DNA of 64,000 bases from Apostichopus japonicus. Its lineage: Eukaryota > Echinodermata > Holothuroidea > Aspidochirotida > Stichopodidae. Of this stretch, positions 46,664 to 58,955 are shown one piece after another (the stretch's first letter is position 1; each line of letters starts with the position of its first letter). Where the stretch lies: positions 17,566,764 to 17,630,763 of the forward strand of contig NC_092583.1 of assembly GCF_037975245.1 (NCBI RefSeq), given 5' to 3'. A program made the position numbers and the translations under genes. The notes beneath the pieces were generated by a model that saw nothing but the letters and a program-made list of their open reading frames with translations, was not told where the DNA came from and searched no databases.

Positions 46664-49600
46664 CTTGTTAACATTATAAGTGAGAAGTATTGCCTTGATT
46701 TATCACGTCTTGGTTTTTGTGTGTTTTTGTGTTATTATTATTACTTTTTTTTGTAGCACGGATAACTTCATTCTTAAATCTGTACGTTAAAAAAGACCTA
46801 CATCAGATGTAAACACGAAGATGTCAATTTCCCCGAATTTCTTAAATTTATATGACGTCATGAAATGAGTAAACAACGGATATCAAACATAAAAATATCA
46901 TCCCGATGGTATACTCGTTTTTGTCAACCAAGTAATCAACAACTAAACAAGCAAATGAGAGATTTATTAGAAGGGCTATTCTGGTGGTAATAACAAACAT
47001 GAGCAACTTTCATTCCCTTGACTAATCCTAATAAGTGTTTACCCCGCTGGTTACGTTTTATTACGAGTTTGACTATTGGCTATATATATGTAATCATTAC
47101 ATTAATCATTACTGAACCTGCCAGAACAAATGAAGATGATTATTTTTAGTTTGAAATCTCGGGTATACGGCCTTTTTGCCTTTTGATTTGTCATTTATAT
47201 ATTTACAAACGGCTTGTCCTAATCTGTTGACGAAAAGATGATATAACTAGACAACAATGACCTTTCGATTACTTGAGGTGCATTAAGTGTTTTGTTTACT
47301 CAGTTGCAACTGGACGTACACACAGTGATGTATTTTCTTCCGATTTTTGTTGTACATGTCAGAGAGGGAAAAAGTTGTTAATCCTATAAGTGTCCAAAAA
47401 CAAAGGCAAAAAGATCACCGAATATTTGAAGAATGATTCATTATTTAGAGATATTAATGTAGTTCAAGGTCTTTGCATCTCATAAATGTAATTCAAGAGA
47501 AACAATAATGTTACGTTAATGTTACTCAATATATATGCATCACAATAATGAAGCGAAAGATTCATTCTTATGAACATCACTCAGGACGTTTTACATCACA
47601 TTATCATAACGCAGGAACTTGTATGTTTTGCATCACATTAATGTAACTTGGCATGTTTTAATCTGATTAATGTATATATAAATGTTTGTATCGCTAAATA
47701 GATTACTTAATGTCAGGAGTAAGGTTTGCACTAAGTGACTGACGTCATCATTATTAAGCCTTAAAGGAATGTTCCAGAGATTTATAGCATACTTAAAAAA
47801 TGACTATTTTGAAAACCGAAACAGCTATAGAATCACTATATTAGAAAGAAAAAAATCTTGAACTGTAACATATCACTACTAACATTCTAGACTAAAGTCA
47901 TTCTTTAAGTGTGCTGCGGAATTAGGAAATTATATTTTCTATTATGATGTAATATTATATCTCCTTTCTGCTTGTTTTTTTTTTTAATTTCCTCTTCTTG
48001 GTCCGTATATCCACATGACTGTATACAATGTAAATAGTACTACTACGACCTATTTGGCTTTGTGTCTTGGCCTGCCCTGAACTCGCGAGACAGTAGTAAT
48101 TCTCAATTCCAGTAGGTATAAAGATTGAGAGATATGCTGTATCACTTTATCCCATTGGACTTATAGAGTACATATACCATGCGAGAGTCACTACGCAAAG
48201 TGCATTTTCAACCAGAGGCAATTTTCGCTTTCACATCATATGTGTACTTGAAGAATTGTCAATTGTAGAAATATTCCCTGTTATAGTTTAATTCGATTAT
48301 ATTAACTAGCGTGTAACTTTTGAGCGGTTAGCTAATATATATGCGACTCAAGTTACATTGGCGATCATATATGCTTACATAAAACCTATAGTGCGATATA
48401 TACCTATAAGTGTTCCAAGGCGATTCTTCAATATGTTACATAGTCATTGCTAGTTCGGTAATTCATTCCACCAAATCTCGTTAATTCATTATTATCACGC
48501 AATTCGCGAGCCAACAATCGCTTAACACTCAACTCGTTCAATCTACAGAGGTGTCGCGACGTGCCGCATTTATTTATAAGTTCTTTGTAGCCTATATAAG
48601 ACTTATCGACATTTGTCTCTGTCGACATTCTCTGATTAAATTATTTTAACCAAAACTCTGTTTGAAATAGGCGCCGCAAATTACGCACTGGCAGGTGTTT
48701 CTCTACGAGGTATGTCACTAAACGAATACCTCGCCCTATATTACCTACGGCAAAATGTCGAATTTGCCAGCTGGCTTCGAATTAATTATTCTGTTTCCTA
48801 GCAACTATGCCCCATGCAGAATGTTGTCACTTTTTTTTTACTTTTTTTTTATATCTGTATTACTGCATTGTCATTCCAAGTAATTTTCGATATCGTAGAC
48901 AATAGTTTTCTTTGTTATATTATTTTATAAATATTTAAAATTTTGTTTATTGCAAAGGGGTATTTTTTATGTTGCAGCATTTTTTTCTTTAAATCAATAG
49001 CGTGTTGAGTCTTGATTAGTTTACCTTCGACAAACTAAAACAAGGTTTAGGTCATAGAAAGAAGGGCTCTTACTTTTTTTCCAAAAAAAATCTTTGTCTT
49101 AATATTATTCTCGTTTAAAATATGAAAATGTGATGTTATTATCTTACCAAATGCTGGCTCAATCAGGCACAAACCGGGTTACTTTTAATAAGGTATCAAA
49201 TCTATATTAAAAAAAAACAATTATAAAGTCGTCAAAATAGTTTAAACACTATATATTTCCGTTAAGGATTTTGAGAAGCATTAACAACATCTGCGTATCA
49301 ATTGCCTTTTTTATCAAGCGGATCAGAATATATACAAATGTGCTCATAATTGTATAACGTTGTTTAAAAATGATGAAAGTCGGATGATTTAAGAAAACAA
49401 GTCAAAATACGCTACAAAAATTAGTATAAGATGCGGATCCAAATTAATTGATGCAACGCGTGCTTACATGCTGTGATATGGTGGCCTCTCGAATTGTATA
49501 GATTTATGCCAAATTATGTACACAAACGCAAATGAAAGGAAATAATGCTTTTACGATCGATCTACAGAATAACATTATAGTCGTTATTTTTGTTTGATGA

Positions 49601-51839
49601 TATATGCAACATCCCATTGTTAGATAAACCAATCTTATGCATCCATTCCATCTTCTATAAACACCTCAGGATAAATCATCAAAGTTCAAAATAGAAATTT
49701 TGGGTCTGAATTGTCAACCTATGGCTCCTGAATTTAATCCTACTGTTTACCTCAAACAAACCATTAGGCGAATAAATGCATATGCAAATAATAAACGAAA
49801 GAGGCTGTTCGGAAGAAAACTTCAAAATGCGTGACAGGTTTTTCATTATATACATGCTTCTTGTGTTTGTGGTTTAGCATTCTTTGAATGTCACTATGCG
49901 TTTGTAGTCCATCTGTAAATCAATCGGTATATGTAAACAAATTGAGGTTGCTTTCAGGTTCAGCCTCTCGGGCGTTTTTATATTTATTATATATATTTTT
50001 GAGTGTACACGTTTGCAGTTCGATATCATCTTTATCTCGCTTTATCAGTTTGTGATTATTTGAAAGAATGACAGATGTTAGCGTGGAAACTTAGAGAGGG
50101 ACAAAAACTGGCAAATCAATTTTAAGTTGCCAAATAAAACAAAATGTTAATAGTTTCCTGTTGTGATTGTATCTCGTCGAGAGAATGATGGGCTGTTTTT
50201 TAAGTTATTATAGTGGCGACCATTAAGGCGATAAGATGAATATTTGATTTAGATATGTAGGAAGGAGTTATCGAAGAAGTAAGGTAAACCAGACTACTTG
50301 TTTACAGCAGCTGACAGTTTATAATTAGTTAAGATATATTGTAAAAGTAACCTGCTTTTGTCGCAGGCCGGTCATGTTTGTTGACGACAAAACATCAAAA
50401 GATAACTAGTTTATTTAGTGAATTAAATTAGCATATGGTTAGCCTTACATCACATCATTCCATTAGTCACCAAACTCAATCCAGTTACATGAGTGTCTTT
50501 TGCCCCTCATTCTTAACATTCTCAATTAACTGATAATTAGCACAATTAATAACAGCAACCACTTTAATCCCGATTACTAAATGAAACTTAGACTAGTTTA
50601 TATTCATATCTATATGCAATGAAATTATGGATAGGTCACTACCTCCGTTAACTGTGACATTAACGAAACCATCCAATTATACTGCAGTCACAAGCTTACT
50701 CGGAGACCAGAGGGAAATTACACTGCACATGAACGCACCTGTCCTATAGGCACGGTGATGTGTAAATTTAGCCGTCAGTGTAACACAGATAAAGGAAAAG
50801 GGAAATTAAGACCATGAACTTAACAAACCACTTTGGTGATCTAGTTGTGACTTGGGCATGACATGAGAAGTATTTAGAGCATTGACATTTTCTCTCTATC
50901 CTATCCCCTAAGGGAATGTAGAGGTCTCCAAGGTCATTTATAATGTTGAAAGGCCAGTAAGAGTAAGGAAGGATCAAGTATCTGTAACATCGCTTTTGTT
51001 GATATTTTTCCTGTTTGTCGATTGCATGTAAACATATATATTTAACATTGTCTCTGCAGTCAGATTCAGTATATGAATCACAATTGCAGCTGGGTATTGT
51101 ACTTATAACAGTTCGATATTCGGTGTACGGTATTTGTTATTCGCATTGTTCATGTTCATGACATCAATATGTTTATTGTTTCTTTTGATAAATTGATAAC
51201 CAAACTTCATTCTACACAAATGATTTCATTAAACATGGTTTGATTTGCAGACTGTATCTCTGTATTACTTCCTTTACTTAAAGGCATGAAATAGAATCGA
51301 ACATGAATATACATAAAACATGTATGTGATTTGATGCAATATATACAAACTAAGATATACATGGCGTATTGTTTGGAGAATGAGCCTTCCAAATCTATCG
51401 CTTGTTGTGATCACATATGTTGTTTTGACAGCCTTCCATGCAGTTTGCTTTCTACTAAAATATCGTTAATTCGGCAAATAGTTTAGAATTTCCATCAATT
51501 CTGACAATTTGAACGTTTAGACATATTTGTTGAACATTCAGTTCATTCTGCTAGAAACAGACAAACCCAGCACAAGCATGTATAGACTTCCCATCAGATG
51601 GAAACAATAATTGCATGTCAGGTATCTCTGGTTACATTGTTATAGTTCGTTGACGTGTTATAGAGATGCAATTAGCTTCAAACAGATGGCACATCACTTT
51701 TTTCGTTGAAACACTAGTAGTTCAGAGTTCTCAGTTAAAGCTTTAATAATAACATTGCTTTGCTAACATCTACCATCTAACAGAACTTAACTTCGCATGT
51801 TTCGATTTGCGAAAACTAAACAAATGTCAAATACAAACA
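46664..51839. other. Gene-poor stretch, nothing recognised
   Basis: AT-rich, two TGACGTCA octamers (46853, 47740). Open frames stay below 70 codons and lack splice support. Confidence 0.5.
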
Positions 51840-54515
51840 GAGATTTGATTCGATGTAAGATACTGATCTTTATGGGTTTGATTCAATGTAACATACTGAT
51901 CTTTATAGGTGTGATTCAATGTAACATACTGATCTTTATAGGTGTGATTCAATGTAACATACTGATCTTTATAGGTTTGATTCAATGTAACACACTGATC
52001 TTTATGGGTTTGATTCAATGTAACATACTGATCTTTATATGTTTGATTCAATGTAACATACTGATCTTTATGGGTTCGATTCAATGTAACATACTGATCT
52101 TTATGGGTTTGATTCAGTGTAACATACTGATCTTTATGGGTTTGATTCAATGTAACATACTGATCTTTATGGGTTTGATTCAATGTAACATACTGATCTG
52201 TATTGGTTTGATTCAATGTAACATACTGATCTTTATTGGTTTGATTCAATGTAAGATACTGATCTTTATAGGTGTGATTCAATGTAACATACTGATCTTT
52301 ATGGGTTTGATTCAATGTAACATACTGATCTTTATAGGTTTGATTCAATGTAAGATACTGATCTTTATAGGTTTGATTCCATGTAACATACTGATCTTTA
52401 TAGGTTTGATTCAATGTAAGATACTGATCTTTATAGGTTTGATTCCATGTAACATACTGATCTTTATTGGTTTGATTCAATGTAACATACTGATCTTTAT
52501 AGGTGTGATTCAATGTAACATACTGATCTTCATAGGTTTGATTCAATGTAACATACTGATCTTTATAGGTTTGATTCAATGTAACATACTGATCTTTATA
52601 GGTTTGATTCAATGTAACATACTGATCTTTATAGGTTTGATTCAATGTAACATACTGATCTTTATGGGTGTGATTCAATGTAACATACTGATCTTTATAG
52701 GTTTGATTCAATGTAAGATACTGATCTTTATAGGTTCGATTCAATGTAACATACTGATCTTTATAGGTTTGATTCAATGTAACATACTGATCTTTATAGG
52801 TTTGATTCAATGTAACATACTGATCTTTATAGGTTTGATTCAATGTAACATACTGATCTTTATGGGTTTGATTCAATGTAACATACTGATCTTTATAGGT
52901 TTGATTCAATGTAACATACTGATCTTTATGGGTTTGATTCAATGTAACATACTGATCTTTATAGGTTTGATTCAATGTAACATACTGATCTTTATAGGTT
53001 TGATTCAATGTAACATACTGATCTTTATAGGTGTGATTCAATGTAACATACTGATCTTTATGGGTGTGATTCAATGTAACATACTGATCTTTATAGGTTT
53101 GATTCAATGTAACATACTGATCTTTATGGGTTTGATTCAATGTAACATACTGATCTTTATAGGTTTGATTCAATGTAACATACTGATCTTTATGGGTTTG
53201 ATTCAATGTAACATACTGATCTTTATGGGTTTGATTCAATGTAACATACTGATCTTTATAGGTGTGATTCAATGTAACATACTGATCTTTATGGGTTTGA
53301 TTCAATGTAACATACTGATCTTTATAGGTGTGATTCAATGTAACATACTGATCTTTATAGGTTTGATTCAATGTAACATACTGATCTTTATAGGTTTGAT
53401 TCAATGTAAGATACTGATCTTTATTGGTTTGATTCAATGTAACATACTGATCTTTATAGGTTTGATTCAATGTAACATACTGATCTTTATGGGTTTGATT
53501 GAATGTAACATACTGATCTTCATAGGTTTGATTCAATGTAACATACTGATCTTTATGGGTTTGATTCAATGTAACATACTGATCTTTATAGGTTTGATTC
53601 AATGTAAGATACTGATCTTTATAGGTTCGATTCAATGTAACATACTGATCTTTATAGGTTTGATTCAATGTAACATACTGATCTTTATTGGTTTGATTCA
53701 ATGTAACATACTGATCTTCATGGGTTTGATTCAATGTAACATACTGATCTTTATAGGTTTGATTGAATGTAACATACTGATCTTTATAGGTTTGATTCAA
53801 TGTAACATACTGATCTTTATGGGTTTGATTCAATATAACATACTGATCTTTATGGGTTTGATTCAATGTAACATACTGATCTTTATGGGTTTGATTCAAT
53901 GTAACATACTGATCTTTATAGGTGTGATTCAATGTAACATACTGATCTTTATATGTTTGATTCAATGTAACATACTGATCTTTATAGGTTTGATTCAATG
54001 TAAGATACTGATCTTTATTGGTTTGATTCAATGTAACATACTGATCTTTATAGGTTTGATTCAATGTAACATACTGATCTTTATGGGTTTGATTGAATGT
54101 AACATACTGATCTTCATAGGTTTGATTCAATGTAACATACTGATCTTTATGGGTTTGATTCAATGTAACATACTGATCTTTATAGGTTTGATTCAATGTA
54201 AGATACTGATCTTTATAGGTTCGATTCAATGTAACATACTGATCTTTATAGGTTTGATTCAATGTAACATACTGATCTTTATTGGTTTGATTCAATGTAA
54301 CATACTGATCTTCATGGGTTTGATTCAATGTAACATACTGATCTTTATAGGTTTGATTGAATGTAACATACTGATCTTTATAGGTTTGATTCAATGTAAC
54401 ATACTGATCTTTATGGGTTTGATTCAATATAACATACTGATCTTTATGGGTTTGATTCAATGTAACATACTGATCTTTATAGGTTTGATTCAATGTAACA
54501 TACTGATCTTTAAAA
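51840..54515. repeat. 33-bp satellite, about 81 copies, open on both strands
   Basis: The unit GATTCAATGTAACATACTGA plus TCTTTATAGGTTT runs about 81 times without a length change. Because 33 is a multiple of three and the unit lacks stops in one frame of each strand, there is a 911-codon plus-strand frame (IQCNILIFIGL repeats) and an 888-codon minus-strand frame (NQTYKDQYVTL repeats), codon-aligned to each other. A block of 18 units is duplicated: text around 53407 recurs 594 bp later at 54001. I treat it as satellite DNA, not a gene. Confidence 0.97.
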
Positions 54516-54972
54516 TCCAGATATTCGTCTGAAAGGTCCTGTTTATGATTAGTTTTTAACCCAGATCAAATAGACCTTGTCCACTACTCCAGAATAGTTC
54601 TATCCTTTACATGTAGCACAGAACGATCACGTGCGATGCCATTAGCCAAATTGCATTTTGGCGGGAATCCTTGCTCAGCCTCAACAATAAATTACCGGTG
54701 CAAGTGTGAAGCTTAATCGTATAACAGGTTGTATTATGATGTGAACGTTGAAGACAGTTTTAGGTTAACTCCATGCATGTCGTGAAGAAAACTACAGATA
54801 AACAAAACATGTACGCAAGACAGTTTGATAAGATTATTCAATGATAACATCTAGGTGAAACAGGCAGAATACAACATAGTGAAGTTAATAACGCTTCCTT
54901 ACATGGTGATCTAGTTGCACTAACATTTGTTGGAAAACATAGAACAGAATTATGAGCTATTATATCTTAATA

Positions 54973-57175
54973 CAGGTGCGTATCCAGGGGGGGGCGTTGG
55001 GGGCGCGCGCCCCCCGGGTTAGAAAAAGAGGAGAGAAAAAAAAAAGAGAAGAAAAAAGGAAAAAAAGAGGGGAAAAAGAGGAGGAGGAGAGGAAGGAAGG
55101 GAAAAGAAAAAGAAGAAAGAGAGAAGAAGGAGAAAAGGAGGGAGTAAAAGAAAAACGCGAAGACACTGGGAAGAGAAAGAGGAACAGTGACATCATTACA
55201 GCGCTGAAGGGTAGCCAGTGACGGATCAATGATTTCGTAAAAGTGTGCCTCACCCTACCCCTTACACCGACAACTCCATTTTTTTGACGTTTCCATTTTC
55301 CTCTCTCACTAATGATCTATATATATACTATATATGGTCTATCATAACGCGTGTGTAGAATTGTGCTATGAAACCAACTGTGGCTGGTCTCGAACTCGAC
55401 CGTGTCGTCGGGGAACATGACGCATTTTGGGATGGGGGCGACCGCCCCCCCCCCCCCATTCAGCATTTTTTTAAATGATATCGCTAAGTAATTTCAAAAT
55501 AGAAAGTGCTTAGATGCAACTTACAAGGCCTGGGAAGTGTCATTTCCAGCGATCTGGGAGACATTTTCGGCCAAAATTTGCTTGTACGCTTCGCGCTAAC
55601 AAATGGTCCTGGGTAGTGCCATTTCCAGCGATCTGGGAGGCATTTTCGGCCAAAATTTTCTTGTACGCTTCGCGCCAACCTATGGTGGCGCTACGCTTAG
55701 ATAATTTGCCTACAGGCTTCGCCCCTCCCTTGGCAAATTCCTCGCTATGCGCCTGTTCGAATTTGTAACGCAAGCAGCAGATATCACATCATATCAGTGA
55801 GCATGAAAATGGCGTTCCAGGATGAAAATCCTCAAAACTGTCCGACTTGCCTGAAAAAATAACCAAAAATTTTCGCGCGCGAAGCGCGCGTTCAACGTGT
55901 CAATGTCAATATCATATAAGCAAGCATCGGATATTACATCGCATGCCATCATGTACCGTACGGTCCGTTCAAATTCCGCAGTATACCGCGGGATGCTAAT
56001 GTAAACAACGACATGTCTCATGTAGATGTATAAAAAGCATGGAGGTCCAATTATGTCGAAAGTTTCTTTTACATTAGTAATGGCGAATTAGGGGCTGCAC
56101 CCCCGCCGCGCAGTGGCGGAGCGTCCATACGGTCAGGGGGCGGATGCGCCCCCTGACGGACTCAAATGGACTGCTGGCGCCTTTTTCAGCTCTTTACCAC
56201 TTTTTACTTATTCTAGATTATTGAATTTTTTATTGCGCTCTCATCTACTTATTGACATTTGTCACATTTTGCTGGTGTAATTTGGCGATGACACCCTATT
56301 CTTCGTTTATCTGCAAATTAGCCAGGCCCTGAAAGGGTCATTTCCGGCGATCTAGGGAGTATCTTTACTCAAAATTTGTCTGTGCGCTACGCGCCAACCA
56401 GTGGTGGCGCTCCGCTTAGATTGTGTCGAAAGCGCCCCTACAGACCATTCTCGCCCCTCCTGACCAATACCCCTAGCTCCGCCACTGCCGCCGCGCCTCC
56501 TACGCCTATGTGTGTAGTGTTCGGTTTCGGAAATATCTGCTATTTTTTCATTTCCTTCAACCAAGTTTTATAATAGCCGTTATAAGAGGTTTAATATTTC
56601 TACACCAATGAATTAACTGTGTCTGAATTTTCGAAAATTTCTGACCAACATTCTGCATCACACTTCCGTCTACTCGTGCAATTTTGACCGGTCTGTTAGG
56701 GGTTGAAGGTAGTTTTTCTATATTGGTTGTCCATAGATGAAATTTTGTACAACATTATGGGTATGTTTTCAAGTGAGTTTATTCACGAGAAATGTGAATT
56801 TTCAAATTCTGAACAAATTTGGGGCTTAAAACCTTGAAAAGTGGGGCTGACGGGTATTGTGGGCCGCGACGTAGAATCACCTACAAAAGCAAAGACCCAC
56901 AGGACATGCGATCAGGTCGAACATGACGTGTGCCGGGTTGACAATCTTCAAAAAGGTTATGGATGGAAAAAAAAAACTATTAGGAAATACTTGGTTCTCA
57001 GGCCAAAAGTGTACATCTGGTTGGTCATTTCAAGCCCGAGAAGTGCCGTTTCCGGTGATCTGGGGGGGTATCAAAACCAGAAATTTTCTTGTACGCTGCG
57101 CGCCAACTGATGGTGGCGCTCCGCTTAGATAGTAATTCGCGCCCCCCGGGTTAGAAAATCCTGGATACGCGCCTG
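54973..57175 (+). mobile_element. Foldback (TIR) DNA element about 2.2 kb, non-autonomous
   Basis: Left end CAGGTGCGTATCCAGG and right end CCTGGATACGCGCCTG are inverted repeats with one mismatch. Both ends also carry GCGCCCCCCGGGTTAGAAAA. Inside are a purine-rich Lys/Glu-coding tract (55021-55180), several copies of a module of about 100 bp (55520-55605, 55605-55710, 57028-57131) and CG-rich palindromes. There is no transposase frame. Flanks share only TAATA, because the right side abuts a TA microsatellite. Without the nested MITE it is about 1.8 kb. Confidence 0.75.
56111..56487 (+). mobile_element. Nested hAT-type MITE, 377 bp, with 8-bp target duplication
   Basis: Terminal inverted repeats CAGTGGCGGAGC (56111-56122) and GCTCCGCCACTG (56476-56487) are perfect over 12 bp and continue imperfectly inward (GGTCAGGGGGCGG against GGTCAGGAGGGGCG). 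The 8 bp on each side are identical, CCGCCGCG (56103-56110 and 56488-56495). An 8-bp duplication is the hallmark of hAT transposition. It has no transposase, so it is non-autonomous. Confidence 0.88.
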
Positions 57176-57176
<1 letters not shown>

Positions 57177-57222
<46 letters not shown>

Positions 57223-57305
57223 GAGCTATTATATCTTAATATATATATATATATATATATATATTAAGATATAATAGTTCATAATTCTGTTCTATATATA
57301 TATAT
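57177..57305. repeat. TA microsatellites with a large palindrome
   Basis: ATTATGAGCTATTATATCTT (57218) and its near-complement AAGATATAATAGTTCATAAT (57267), then TCTGTTCT, flank a TA tract. The same left arm (AGAACAGAATTATGAGCTAT, 54941) lies just outside the left end of the 2.2-kb element. Confidence 0.9.
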
Positions 57306-58025
57306 GTTCAATGTCACTCTCAGGATGCCACCCTGTAAATCAGTAATATATACAATCCTCCTTTCTATACATTCGGCCATTTATAACAGTATGTATTATA
57401 GGAACACGAATATTAACCACTATACCCTGCTAACCTCGAACCCATTCTACATCCAACATGTTCGATTCTTTTCATAAACTATATCATTGTTTTACGGCAC
57501 GGTATATAAGGTTTCCTTCAAAGGCATTTTATTTTCCTTCGGGTTTACTCCAGGAACAATAGTTATTCTTGATTCATAATCACCAGTCAAGCGTTATCGA
57601 TAAATCTTGCTCTTCTGATAGAGGGCAGATTCTCTTAGTGTAGATGATTGGCAATCACAAGGAGATGAGATTTTATGCTCAGTGAAACGTATCTTTACTT
57701 GCCGGTTGACTGAGTGTGCCTGTACGAGGCTAGAGGCAAATCTAACTCCCAGTATTATAAGTATAACCATGTATCTATAAACAAATGATTAAACTTCATA
57801 ATGTCAATAAAACACTTCAACCACTAGCTTCTATATAATTGGCTTGTCGCTAAACATACAAAGAATTTGACGTTTGGGACAACTTGTAGTCTCGAAAATA
57901 ACTTCTTTGAATCTCGTCCGATGTTAACTCCGAACGAAAATAACAAATTTCCTAAGAATCAAATCAAGTAGTATATATGACGCATTCAGTCTTAAAAGCA
58001 CGTTGCAGTTTCTATTAGATATATG

Positions 58026-58028
<3 letters not shown>
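57306..58028. other. Intergenic, nothing recognised
   Basis: AT-rich; no repeats or coding signal. Confidence 0.5.
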
Positions 58029-58069
<41 letters not shown>

Positions 58070-58091
58070 CCTATATATATATATATATAGG

Positions 58092-58124
<33 letters not shown>

Positions 58125-58125
58125 C
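58029..58125. repeat. (TA)n with TAGGCCTA palindromes
   Basis: TA runs interrupted twice by TAGGCCTA. Confidence 0.96.
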
Positions 58126-58204
58126 TTTGATATTTTATATATTACTTTGATATATTCATAAACTATATACGGTTTCTTAATAAAGTCCGTTATATTTTTG
58201 TCTG

Positions 58205-58210
58205 TTTATT
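58205..58210 (-). terminator. Possible polyadenylation signal of the minus-strand gene
   Basis: TTTATT on the plus strand is AATAAA on the minus strand, 745 nt beyond the stop codon and the first I find. Weak evidence on its own. Confidence 0.25.
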
Positions 58211-58955
58211 TTACATACATTAATTGTGGAATATATACAGTTTCTGTTATGACTACACATTTGTACAGTAGAATCATCGTTATTATACGTTATATATAAT
58301 CCAAATGACCTTGCTAACAGTTAATTCTCGGTGATTCAAATTTGCCTTTTATGTCCGTTAGATGAGTTTTGCTGTCCATGACATACGTATTTAGCATAAA
58401 TAACCTATGAACCGCAAGACCATACGCATGAAGATTATTTGCATATGTCCGCTCTGTTCTAGCGTAATGTTGCTGTCCTCCACAACACAAACTTACAGCA
58501 AGCACTGTCTTTGCTATATGCTTCGATTCTAGCTAACACAATCCCTTACTACTTTTCGATGATAGGTAACACCGTCTCCATTATGTTGCTGTTATAGGTA
58601 ACGCCGTCCCTCCATCCCTTTGCCTCTGTTCGAGGTAACGCAATATTCACTATGCATCGACACAGTATTCAGTATGTTTCGAATATAAGTCAAACTGTCC
58701 CTACCTATGCCTCTATGCTAGGTAACACCGTCCCTCCGTATGCTTCGATTGAAGATATAATCGTTCCTCACTTTGTTTGCCATTCCAATGCTTTGTTTCT
58801 TTAGTTCAAGATAAGACACAGGCAAGTCATCCCTCTCAGTTTGGAAAATTCATTAGAGCAAAATTAAGGATGTTATTCACAGTTCTCCAGTCATGTAGCA
58901 ACAATATTTACAAAATGTATCTCAAAGTTAGTGTGCGCATGCGTATAATGTTATT

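Noticed and set aside
54952-55253. Lys/Glu-rich frame and its Phe/Ser-rich complement
   Set aside because: Purine-rich low-complexity tract inside a mobile element.
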